This document shows positions 1 through 10,900 of a stretch of 64,000 bases of DNA, piece after piece. The stretch spans positions 7,510,501-7,574,500 of the forward strand of contig JAKJHU010000024.1 of the NCBI GenBank assembly GCA_022316685.1, in the 5' to 3' direction. Positions within the stretch are counted from its first letter, which is position 1; every line of letters begins with the position of its first letter. A model generated the notes under the pieces. The model did no database searches. It saw only the letters and a program-made list of their open reading frames with translations, and was not told where the DNA came from. The stretch comes from Progne subis subis. Its lineage: Eukaryota > Chordata > Aves > Passeriformes > Hirundinidae. The position numbers were made by a program, and so were the translations under genes.

Positions 1-708
1 TCTATTTATATGCATGTGAGACTGTACTGTCAGACTCCCACCACAACCCAGACAGACCCAGAGGAACTCATGTAAACTGTACCAGTTTTGAAATGAACAT
101 CTGTGCAAATCTATGTAGTCCAAAACAGTAAATTGTTTTTGACTAAATTGTTTTCAGATAATCACGTGTAGCACTGGTCTGACATCACAGGTTATCTAAA
201 TGACCTCTGAGTTCTGCTTAAGCTCTCATGCATTATAGTTAAAGAGGGGTGACTTTGATCTTGACACAGCGGACATACATTTTCATAGCAGATATATATG
301 CATTCACATCATAATATCCCTGCTTTGTATTGTTTTTTCACTTCAATCCTTCTCACAGACATCTGTTGCTACACTGACAGAAGAACAAGATTTCAAAGTT
401 TTTTCATTCACAAAAGAAGGCTGTGAAGCCACAACTCATTCATCTTTATCACTGTCAAAAGAGATGCACAGATTGTGATTCTGATCATACAGGAACTGAT
501 TCTGTCATACAATAATTGCTGTCTACTGATCAAATTTTACCTGTCACTTCAGAAGGATTATACTGAAATGGAATTATATAATACCTGTCTCACTACTTGA
601 CAGTAATCTCTGCTTAATATTCTAAATTAAAAAAAAACAACAAAAAACAAGAGAATAAAAGTTGTGAAAAGATTCCTTTGATAACAGCATTAAGGAAAAG
701 CAACTTAC

Positions 709-807
709 ATTTTCCAGTTTATTCTGACATAGAGGATAACCACACAGTTTGATGATAGACCGTTCATCAACAACATCTTTATAGTGAGATGGAGTAATAC
801 ATTTTCC
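709..807 (-). CDS. RPAP2: RPAP2 coding exon 4 (zinc-finger start)
   Basis: A 99-bp exon (33 codons, phase 0 at both ends) encoding residues 71-103. It contains [15 protein letters not shown] and [14 protein letters not shown]. The C-x4-C pair begins the Rtr1/RPAP2 zinc-binding fold. Acceptor CATTGTAG, donor AAT/GTAAGTT. Confidence 0.93.
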
Positions 808-3228
808 CTACAATGACAAGAAAATAGTTCAACAACAGATACTGGAAAACTTGTCAGTTTTTGTATTCAAAACATCTCTTAAGCATATATAATATCTTAC
901 ATTTTATAGCAGTTATCTATTTGGTTTAATAAACAACATTGAGAACCTACACAGCAGAAAAGGTAAAAGGGTAAACAGAAGAAAAACAGATGTGAGCATT
1001 TCTTTTTTACGTATACAAGACCTTCATAATTTTGCCTCTAGTGTGGCACCCATCTCTGTAATTTTCCTCTATTTATGTGTTTTGTACACCTCTTAATCAA
1101 CCTATTTACAGCCCTAACAAGAGTAATCCTCAGACCAAAATTCTGCTGCCAGATAACTGGTGCATTATAGAGACTTTGTCTAAACTTACAGGTGGTATGA
1201 CGTAAACCTAAATTTTTACAATTCATCTGTGAGTCCCGAACAACAGAGGTATAAACAAAGGCTGATAAAAGAGTGAATCCTGCAAAACTAGGGCATATTT
1301 TCACTGCAGAACCCTTAAAAATAAGGGAATTGTTTTCAGAGCTGGTACAAGAAGCAATCAATGGTTTGGCTATTTTCAACTGCAGCAAATTGTTCCAAAA
1401 ACTTTAGAAAAAAAGTACCACACTAAGATACAAAACAGTGTAAAAACTTGCAACACCTACACAATTGAGAAGGAACTCTTCAGTGATGTCCTCTTCCAGG
1501 AGCTGTTCAACAATAGACAATGCTTTTTTCTCACATTCAATCTTCTTTCTCAGTGCAGCCTCCAGAGCTGCTTTCCTGTAACAGAACAGACACTGAATGA
1601 GGGCAGATTTCCATAAACAATTTTCCAATCGTATTTTTACCTTTTTTTTCTGAAACACAGCTTACATTTTTCTGCATCATACCATGTTGGCCAAAACAAA
1701 ACAACAAGTAATTAGACTAGTAATTCTGTTACAACTACAAAAGGTTATATATTTTATATTGGCTTGCTTTATATGCTCGGCAAGAAAAGTATTTACTCTT
1801 ACTGTATTGCAGTACACTCCCCAAATTTTCTTGCAAGAGGAAGATCTAGAACTGGCTGGACAAAGAAGCTGGGACAATTTATGGAGTGTTGTCAGGAAAA
1901 GAGGAACTGTATAAGACATGAAGAATGGGAAGAAAAAAAGAACTAAGACATGACTGAGTGTGAGGTTACAAAGTAAAGGAAGGAATAAAATAAACAAATG
2001 CCACATCCTAAGTGTTTTTTGATGTAAATAATTATAAATGGCAGGTATGTAAAGAAGTAAGACAGCAAAAAGCAAGACTAAGGAAATAGAATTTTGGATG
2101 TTAGATTACAAACTTACAGTATATTACACAATGCTGAGATGTGCATGCTGTTAGAAGTTACACAGCATCACTCCAATCATGTCTACATGACACTGATGCT
2201 GGTGATTTACTGAAGTTAGTCGCGGTACTCTAAGAAAGCAAAGTCTCTGCAACACAGAGACTGCAATTTCAAAGTGAGGCAAAACAACACAAATATCTGC
2301 TCCTCATACAGTTCCTCAGAAATCATACCTTTGAGCAGCATCTTCATTTTTCTGAGTAGCTGAATGCTTATTTCCTAGAAATCAAATATAAAAATACAGA
2401 AATTAGTGTACTTTTTTAACAGCGGCAAGTGCTGGAACCAGAAAAATCTTAAAACCTCTAAACTGTAAGCACAATCAAGAGAACTGCTTAGTAACTTGCT
2501 TTTGATGGTTCTTTCAGTAAGCTGGTATTCAGCAACCAGTGAGACACACTTTTTAAAGTGTGAAAACAGGCCCAATTCTTCTCATACTCTGTATACACAA
2601 AAAAGCTAAAGGAAAAAAACAACTGACAGTAATTTTGTCCCAGCCACACCCCCCCGTCTCTCCAGCCCAGCTTTACCCGGCACCCCAGTGCCGTCCCCAC
2701 AGCTGTCCCACCGCAGGGTTTTGCTCCGGGCCAGGTCCAACGCCGGCACGCTCACAGAGCCGCTACAGCCGCCCTCGCTGCTGCCGAGGACAGAGCCCTG
2801 ACCCAGCTCTCGACACGGCTGTCCCGGGCAGCTGCTCCCGTACAAGGGCAATGGGCAGGGGACAGATACCGGGCCGCTACCCTAGGAAGGGCACGGCGCT
2901 CCGACCAGCTGCACGACCGCCGTCACAGCCCGCCCCCGACGCCCAGAGCGGGCTGGCCCCTCACAGCCTGAGGGACGGCGGGTCCCGGCCTCGCCCCGCC
3001 GCTCGTGACGGCCCCGCACGCGGCCCGGCAGAGGCCCACGGAGCCGAGCGCGGCCGGCCCGCCGCTCCCCTCGGCATGGCGGGTTGGGCGAGTCCGCCGC
3101 CGTGCCGGTCTGGGGGCACAGGGAGAGCCCAAAGCGCCGGGCGGGGGTGCGGGGCTGGCGCGCGAATCCTGGCGCCCACCTGCGCGCCGCCGGCGGGGCT
3201 TGCCCGTCCCGGCCGCCATCATCGCCAT
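709..3228 (-). CDS. RPAP2: RPAP2, 5' part (coding exons 1-4), gene continues off the left edge
   Basis: RPAP2 is the vertebrate Rtr1 homologue, a zinc-binding protein that removes Ser5 phosphate from the RNA polymerase II CTD and helps import the polymerase into the nucleus (family knowledge). Four exons, 3180-3228, 2329-2374, 1461-1575 and 709-807, join in phase with GT-AG introns to give the first 103 residues. Recognition rests on the coiled stretch [20 protein letters not shown] followed by EEDITEEFL, then [14 protein letters not shown] and KLCGYPLC; the two cysteines of the last motif are expected zinc ligands of the RTR1-type finger. The next exon, expected to hold the remaining ligands, was not found in 1-708, which looks intronic. 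The first exon is arginine-rich. Start uncertain: ATGs lie at codons 1, 3 and 4. Head to head with GLMN. Confidence 0.93.
1461..1575 (-). CDS. RPAP2: RPAP2 coding exon 3
   Basis: Encodes residues 32-70, the conserved helix [20 protein letters not shown] and then [11 protein letters not shown]. Acceptor CTGTTACAG, donor TGT/GTAGGT. This is the clearest RPAP2 match in the window. Confidence 0.93.
2329..2374 (-). CDS. RPAP2: RPAP2 coding exon 2
   Basis: A 46-bp exon with acceptor TTTCTAG and donor CAAAG/GTATGA. It encodes [14 protein letters not shown] and shares split codons with both neighbours. The segment matches the lysine-rich stretch just before the conserved coil in human RPAP2. Confidence 0.85.
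3180..3228 (-). CDS. RPAP2: RPAP2 coding exon 1
   Basis: Encodes residues 1-16 plus one base of the next codon ([16 protein letters not shown]). Donor reads GCAG/GTGGGC. Lies in the CpG-rich promoter. The N-terminus is poorly conserved in the family, so which of the three ATGs is used cannot be settled here. Confidence 0.85.
3212..3221 (+). promoter_or_regulatory. Possible YY1 site over the RPAP2 start codons
   Basis: GCCGCCATCA resembles the YY1 core CCGCCAT. Read on the minus strand it is ATGATGGCGGC, overlapping RPAP2 codons 3-5. YY1 sites often lie near start codons of housekeeping genes. Motif match only. Confidence 0.3.
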
Positions 3229-3239
3229 CGCCGCTGCTC

Positions 3240-3319
3240 CGCCCGCCGACCTCTCACCCGGGGCGGGGCCGGGAGAGGCGGCAGCGCGGAGCCGAGGGGT
3301 TCGTCTGGCGGGGGCTGAG
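3240..3319 (+). other. GLMN: GLMN non-coding exon 1 (5' UTR, start approximate)
   Basis: A good donor, GCTGAG/GTGAGG, ends a GC-rich segment; a second GTGAGA five bases on could also serve. No coding similarity to GLMN was found upstream of 4896, and coding exon 2 has its own acceptor at 4814-4815, so a non-coding leader exon is expected here. The 5' boundary is a guess. Confidence 0.5.
3260..3269 (+). promoter_or_regulatory. GC box (Sp1-type site)
   Basis: A perfect GGGGCGGGGC lies between the RPAP2 start codon and the first GLMN donor, the usual kind of element in TATA-less divergent promoters. Confidence 0.5.
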
Positions 3320-4815
3320 GTGAGGTGAGAGTCTTCCCTTGTGGTTCTTAATTCAGCCGTGTGTTACAGGCTGAGGCCGGCAGCCTCTTTGTCCTAGCCG
3401 GGGTTTTGTACCGCCCAGAGAAGGGGCTGGGGTGTCTCTTTATGAGGAGGGAGTTTGGTGAGTATTAATAGAACGTTTCACGTGATTCAGATGCTGTCTA
3501 CTTGCCGCTGAAACCTCCTAAAAGATTCAGCTGGCAACCGGCTTAAGTATTAAGGCCGGAGACCATCTGCGAGCTCAGCCAGCAAATCCCTGGAGCAACA
3601 CGGTGGGTGCTTGCGGAGCGTTTCAAGCATGTAAGTACATTGGGAAGTTACTGAGGGCCGAAAATGCGACTGTACTGGCGTTCGAAAGAGTATTAAATAG
3701 TTTCGATGGGATTAGTAACGTTCTGTAAAATGAAGAGCTTAAATAGTACAACGTGTGGTAAGAAAGTATGTGGTAATGGCCTGGTTAAAATGACAGGCTA
3801 GAAAGGGTGGGTTTCAGTGACATATGGATGCCAAAATGGGCCGTGAAGAATAGAAACTGAGTTGTTTATTCTTTGAATAAAGATAGTCACGCACAGATGC
3901 CTTTTAAGCTTTTGTGAGTTGTCCCCCTTTTGTGATCAGCCGGATAGGTTGGTTGTCTCAATGTTGTCTCTTGTAGGTGCACTGGTGTTTGGCAGGGGTC
4001 AACCCAACCCCATTAGGTCAAATGTAAGAGGAAAGGCTGAGGACATTGTGTGGAGATGTCTGTGTTTTCATGAATAGTTACCTGAATACCCCAGGTATAG
4101 GAGTAATTGACACTCACAGTGATCATATTTAGTGATCAGGTTTAGGCCCATAGCATTACTTAAAACCCTAAAGATTAAGACTGCTGCTATGTCACATGGG
4201 GATAGCCAGGCTTACTGTAATTGTAATTCACGGTCCTGGCTATGGGAAACTTGGTACGTACTTGACATTGCTCAAGTGCATTACTTTGTTGTTTTTAGCA
4301 AGAAAATTTTAAATTGTAATACCTAGAGGTAAAAGGCCACTGAACTAGTCCAACCTAGATACTAGAAAGAAGTAAATGAAACTGTATATGTCATCTTGAC
4401 TGCACTGTTGATATAAACTGTGCCATGGTGTCTGGATCAGTGCCTTCACATGCCAGACATCGGGTTAGTGTGTTCCAGTCAGGGCTGAGCAGAAGCTCCT
4501 CTGGTCAGAACAGTCACAGAAAATGTGTGTCGTGGGTGTGTACTCGTGGTTTGCAGTGAGCCCAGACTTGCTCTGTGTTAGCTGCAGTTTTCCAGGCATG
4601 TTCCCACAGTAGTCACTGTTTCCCTGTACATAGAATGCAGGTTGTTTCCTGTCTGTAATACTGTCTCTTGCAGATATGGGAAGTAGAATAATATAGCATA
4701 CACTTCCTAAAATATATTTTTTTCCTTATTTTCTAATAATGTAGGCTTAATATTTGTCTAGACTGTTTTTATTCCTTCATTAACATTTTTTTTTTATAAT
4801 GTGGTTATTTTTCAG

Positions 4816-4934
4816 CCTCTGTTTTAAATTTGTGTGGTATAATACTGCCTTCTTTATAATAAATTTTCATGCCAGAAGAGCACAGTCACACTACAATGGC
4901 AGCTGATGAACTTCAAGCCATAATACAAAGATGC
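4816..4934 (+). CDS. GLMN: GLMN exon 2 (5' UTR plus first 13 codons)
   Basis: Acceptor TATTTTTCAG at 4815, donor TGC/GTAAGT. Coding starts at 4896 with MAADELQAIIQRC. An in-frame ATG at 4869 in weak context could add nine residues (MPEEHSHTT). Confidence 0.9.
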
Positions 4935-7900
4935 GTAAGTAGTTTTCTTTCCGTGGAACTAACAAATGTAGGTAGTGTGAGTTTTTTTCAGATATTACAG
5001 TTAAAGCCATAATGACCTCAAAAGACAAGTCAGCTGTTAGTAGAACTCCTCATGGGGCAGCTGAGTTCAGCCTCCATGTTTCGTTGATTTCTCTGTGGTG
5101 CTTATCCCAAGATGCTTGATTATTTCTGCTTCTTGGAGAAGAAAGTGTTCTTGTACCTAGGAACAAAAGCTGGTTGTTGTAGAAAACACATCTTCCAAAC
5201 AGAATGCTGTAGTCTTGACCTCATGCTACTGAAATACTGCCTTGTCTTCTGTAGTAACTTGGTAGCTTTTTTAATATGTGAAAAATGTATAAAAGTTACA
5301 ATGATACATTTAGTTTTGAAATGAAAGCATGGATTTTCCTATTTGACTTTAATAAGTACAGAGTTAAACATTCATATTTTCTTTCTAGCAAATTCTGGAA
5401 GAAGCTGATTTCAAAGGAGAAGATTTTAACCTGTTTCTGGTAGCAGGTCAGAAATGTCTGGAAGATGGATATGCAGCTCAGTTATTAGAAGTAATTCAAA
5501 ATGAGAAGAACAAGGTGAGTTTAAGTTTCCATTGCATATTAGTGTTTATTAACATCATTAAATATAAATCTGCTTATTAAGAGGGGAGAGCTACTTTCCC
5601 TGTGGAGCAAGGCTGTACATATCAGTAGCTAATAAATTGCCCTGTATTAAGTGCACATTATTCTGTATTCAGGTAGCTCACAGAAACCCAAGTCACAGTA
5701 ATCTTAAGAAAGCCATTAAGAACTCTTCTTCCGTGAGTGAAGCAAAGAGAAAAGGAAGGAGAAAAGCAGAATTAGGAGAGAGTGACTGTGTCCCACGTCC
5801 ACAGGACAGGGATTTTAGATGGTGTACTGGGTCTGGCTGGCATGGAGTTGACTTTCCTCATGACAGCCTGCATAGTGCTGTGTTTTAGATTTGTGACCAA
5901 AAAAGGTGCAGATAATACACCGATATTTCAACTATTGCTGATCAGTGTTTGTGCGGCATCAAGGCCTTCTCCATTTCTTACTCTGCCCCCACTAAACAGG
6001 GAGTTTGGGAGGAGACACAGCTGGGACAGCTGGCCAAAGCATTGAGATATTCCACACCATACAACATCATGGTCAGCAGTAAAGATACGTGGATGGGGAC
6101 CCATTCCAAAGCAGCTGTTGTTTGGAGGCTGGCTGGGCATTGGTCTCCTCGTGGGAGTTGATCTGCATCATTCCCCCTGTCATCCCTGCTGGTTTTTGTT
6201 TTTCATTTATTACATTGTCCTTATCTTCAGAGTTACTCTGTTTTGTTTTTTCGACTCTCACCCCCATCCCACTGTGGGACAAGAGCAAGCAAACAGCTGA
6301 GGGGTGCTGAGTTGCTGTTGGGGATCAGCCTAACACTAGTGAGTATAATAATATTGGCCAACTGTAGGAGCCAGCTAGGCTGATGCTGATTCGAAATATC
6401 AATGTCTGTGGGCAATAGGAATGCTGGGACAATATACCAGATTGAACAGAGATAAATAGGAAGTTCAGAAAGGAAGTGAAGGGTAGAATATTTTAGCAGT
6501 GTTACTTGGGGTTCACAATCTGTTACATGAGGTTCACAACCTGGTTTTGGATTTTGTGAGTTGAGAGTAATAATTAAAAGTCTCAATCCCCTCATGAATA
6601 ATTTGTCCGAGTGTTCTTTCAGCACAACTCCTCTGCTCAGACCTGTTTTAAATGTGTTGTCATAGATATTTAGAAGTATATATTGACATACCAGTGTTAA
6701 TAATTAGAGGAAAATGATACAAGATATGAAACAAGCTGTGTTTATAGGTACGGGGAGAGAATACAATGTGTGTCAAATTACAGTAACAGTTGCTAAATAT
6801 TCAGTGACAGTAATGGTTACAGGACATTGATCTGTTGTTGCTTTTGGTCTTTATACATACAATCTTTCTGGATTTAGAAGATATCCAATTTTGGTTTATT
6901 CTCTGAAAATCTGTTTTTTAGGTTATCATCAAGAATATGGGTTGGAATCTCATTTCTCCTCTTGTTAGATGTATTTTCATGTATAAACAAGATGATGATA
7001 AGCGAGAACACTGCCTGAGGATACTGGATCAGTTGGCACAGGTATGGTTTTGAATTACATGATTATGATAACAATAATGTTAGGGAAGTTCTGCACAAAA
7101 GGGGGAGCTAGACCATTAATCCATGAAGCTAGTACACCAAAGGCCAGTTACACAAACATATTTATACAATTTGATTCTGACAATATTTGCATAATGAATC
7201 TACATCACTACTTGGATACTAAGCTAAGCTACTATTATAAACTAAGCTACTCTTAGTTTAATGTTCCATTGCCTCAATTTAAAGGCACAGAGAATTCTAA
7301 ATTCATGGTGCATGTAGGGCTCTTTGGAAGTGGTAGGTTCAGCATTAGAGGTGTGGTTTTCACATTAAAATGAGCTAAGTTGATCTAAAGGACACAATCT
7401 TACCTGAGTTAGCTAGTTTGAGTAAAACTCACAGTATGTTACTAAATGTGTTTTCTAGTATCTAATTCAAGGTCTCTCTGTTCATGTTCTCTCTTCAGTT
7501 GTTTCAAAACCATTCTGCAAGACCTTGCCTTTTACCACTTATCTGTGTCTGAATAGTATTTATTGTTCTCTTTTCTTGAGATTCACTCTGCAGAGTCTTT
7601 TCCTTAAATCATTCACCCTTCTTCAATATGAGAATCATTACCTGATGATTCTGATGGAGTAGGAGCAGAAAAATATTTTATCCTGTAAAAAACTCACTCT
7701 CTTTCATTTTGCACTCCAAAAACAACATGCAAACTTTATAGCTTGAGTTAAATTCACACTCAAATTCTACCTCTCTCGGCTCCCAAGGATTACTTTGCAA
7801 AGGTACTGTTTCTACAGCCCATAAAAATCAGGTTTAGTGTCAATTTTTACTATTATATGGTTTCAGCTCGTATCAAAGTGTACACACAGGTATGCTCTTC

Positions 7901-10900
7901 AGTAGATGTTAATTGTAGGCATGTACTTGTTTCATATTTGTTTTCTTAAGTCTTACCTTGGATGTTCAGATCTTCTCTCTTGACATTCAGGAACTTTTGT
8001 ATTGAAGTTTGCACGTGGTTAATTTTTTTGGTTATGACCATGGTTATTTAAAAATACGCATTGTTCCTGTCTTGCAGCTCTGCAATCCAAAGGAACTTTT
8101 CTTGGGTTTACTTGAGCAGATTGAGCAGACCTCTGGAGAGCAAGTGTGTCAAACTGTCATGTTATTGCTTCAGCCTTTGCAGACAGGTGGGATTCAGTTT
8201 ATCGTGTGATTTCTCAATTAAGTTATGTTGTCATTTATTCATCAATTTAGTTTAGCCTTTGCTGGAATGGTTTCAGGCTACATCTGTCCTGACAAGCTTT
8301 ACAGTCTGTTATATTCTGCAAAATAGCACAAGGCATAAATTTCATGCTTATATTGGCCTGTTAGAAAAATATTTTAGATGGGAGTAATAGCATCAGTTAA
8401 AAAAGCAATATTCAGCTATTTTTCATCATTTACAAGAATGTGGTCCTATGGCAGTTGTATTTAGAGGTGTAAAGCACCTCTACTGTTGTGGCAGAAATAG
8501 GGAATCACATGGATTTGTGAAATCCTTCATTATTTGCCTTTTAAAACATGCAGTTCTATTTTTTTAATAGTATAAAACTGTATTTTGATTTAAGCATGTT
8601 GCAATACGTTATTGGTATGGGGGGGTGTTATTCTGGCTTACATATGAAAATTTAAAACGTTGGATTTGGCCACTCTAAGTAGGTAACAAGCAGTAGTTTC
8701 TGTTCTGTTATGTGAGATGAAATTAAATGTTGTGCATCAAGTTGGTCTGATTGTAGCAATCTCCAGGATATGTTATTGTATCATGTTAGAATTTAACAAG
8801 AGAAAGGTGATTTTTTGGATAGCCAATATGCAATTAGTCTGTGCTGAGTGCAGTTAAAGTGGAGAGCCTCTGGTTCTGCTTCCTCAGTCTGGGAGAGTCT
8901 TTTTTTTTTGTCACAGCGTGAAAACTAGAGTCAGTTCTCAGCAGAAAAGCTGGGCTGTTGTCTCTGGTTTTGCCAAGCACAAAGAGAATCAAGTAATAAA
9001 CGCATTTTCCGGGTTAGAGATGTATCATTTCACTTAGCCCAGTTCTAGAAAAGCAGATTATTTTTTTGTTCTCATCCTGGTGCTGTGGAGAATGGAAGAA
9101 CACTGAAATGTGTGACAGATTTAATATTTGTTATTTGCAAATATATGGCCATGCTGACCACAGTATATTAAATTAGGCGGTGATATTTAGTCTTGCTGGA
9201 TTTGCTCGTGTGATTTCAGGTGTTGGTCCCTCTCCTTCCCTGAAAATAAAATGTTTTCTTACCTAGTCAGTTGTTTTTCTTCATCTTTTCTTTTTTTCCT
9301 CCCTTTTTTTTTCTTTCCCCCAGTGCTTTTGAAACTTCAGAACAAGAAGGCCTACTCAGTGGGTTTGTCATTGGCCATGATTATGAATCAGCTCACTCCC
9401 TTACCTGTACCTTACACAAAACAACAAATACAAGAAGATAAACTTGGTCTCTGTCGATGTTGTAATGCAGTGGTGGACTTTGCTAAACCTTTTGTGAATG
9501 AAGTTGTTAAAAATACGGAAAAGTCATCAGAATACAATGACATGGAGCTGAAAGAAGAATTAGTAAAGTTGTGAGCATTTTATGTCTGTGTTATATATTC
9601 CTGTAATTTAACAAAATGAATAGTTGGCATTTATTATATAGGGAGCAAATAAACAATCTTTTAGTGTTTTATAATGCTGCCAACATATATCTAAGTAATG
9701 TGGTATTTTGACAAAGAACCCCTAAATAGGCCTTATATGTTTATGCTTTCTGTTTAGTAGAGGGAAATTATAAATATATTATCATAATAATATGTTATAA
9801 TAGTATGTTAATATGATAACAGTAATATAATATAATAATAATACGATATAGCTAATACCATAAATACTAGTTGCTGCATTATGAAGCCGAGTTGGTATTC
9901 CTCTGTTCCTCAAATTTACAACAGTGAGAATAATCATAGTCTGGAGGTGAAGTCTTAAGAATTTCTTCTACAGGAGATGATGGGTTTTTATTTTTTTATT
10001 CTCCTTGGAGTATGTTGAATAGCAGCAGCTGATATGAATGTAGGCATTATTCTTTGTCATCAATGACACTCTCATGGTCTGTATTTATGACTGTGTTGGT
10101 GATTTATCCCACCCCTTTCTTTTTCAGCTGTATGAAAAGCCTGAAATACCCATTATTGGCAGCTCAGCTTGAACAACTTGAGGGCATTGAAGAACATCCT
10201 TTTCGGCATTTTGCAGCTGAAATTATAGTGAGTGCAGTCGACATTAATTACACTGTGTGCAGAACCAGTGGTCAAGTTCACTATTGCCTATAATTTGTTC
10301 TAGGGCTCATTTTGATTTCTGTACTGGTTAGTGGGGTGACTTACTGGGCTGTGTAAGATACATCCTGCCTTTCTTGTTGGGCACAGTCTGAAACCACGTT
10401 TTTGATACTAATTGTGAATTACCTTCTCTTTCTCAATGAACTTCTGTTTATGGCATTAGGCTGAAGCTATGGTCAGTAAGTCATGCTTTGACTGTACGAC
10501 ATCTTCCCTAATATAATATAAAAATAATCCTAATTTTCCAAAATGTGCCATCCTGGATGTTGGGTTTGGACAACTGCAGAACAGTGAGGTCACCTTGATG
10601 TCCCCATTTTTCTGTAATATGTACAAGAGGAGTTACACCATGTCCTCAGCCACATGAAGGGTGTGAGGGGGTAACAACCACTGTAGTATTTCTGATGTGC
10701 AAATGGCAGGTGTTCCTCATGTTGTGCATCATGGGAAAGAAAGGCCATACAAAGCAAATCTTACTTTAAGTCAAGGCTTGCCTTCAGCAGCTAAACGTTG
10801 TGTTCCATATTGATTAGTGAGAAAAAACCAAAACCGGAGTATTCTGTGATCTGAAAAACACAGAGATTTTGTGACATAATGTTTTCATGAATCTATTTTT

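Larger units (their letters stand above)
2640..3330. promoter_or_regulatory. GC-rich bidirectional promoter of RPAP2 and GLMN
   Basis: The sequence changes abruptly from AT-rich to about 70% GC with frequent CpG near 2640 and returns to AT-rich by about 3420. The RPAP2 start codon (3228, minus) and the first GLMN donor (3320, plus) are only about 90 bp apart, so both transcripts must start in this island, probably with overlapping 5' ends. No TATA box was seen. Inferred from layout and composition; start sites are not directly visible. Confidence 0.8.

Noticed and set aside
1..708. A further RPAP2 exon at the left edge
   Set aside because: No minus-strand segment encodes the expected next zinc-finger residues between splice sites; it reads as intron.
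1038..1388. A 116-codon minus-strand frame in RPAP2 intron 3
   Set aside because: Starts with a non-ATG codon, has no family resemblance and lies between two well-defined RPAP2 exons.
2560..3318. A 252-codon plus-strand reading frame over the promoter
   Set aside because: Pro/Arg/Ala-rich output of a CpG island with few stops. It overlaps RPAP2 exon 1 antisense and resembles no known protein.
6233..6625. A 130-codon minus-strand frame over the LTR
   Set aside because: Antisense to a solo LTR and flank; no retroviral or host protein resemblance.
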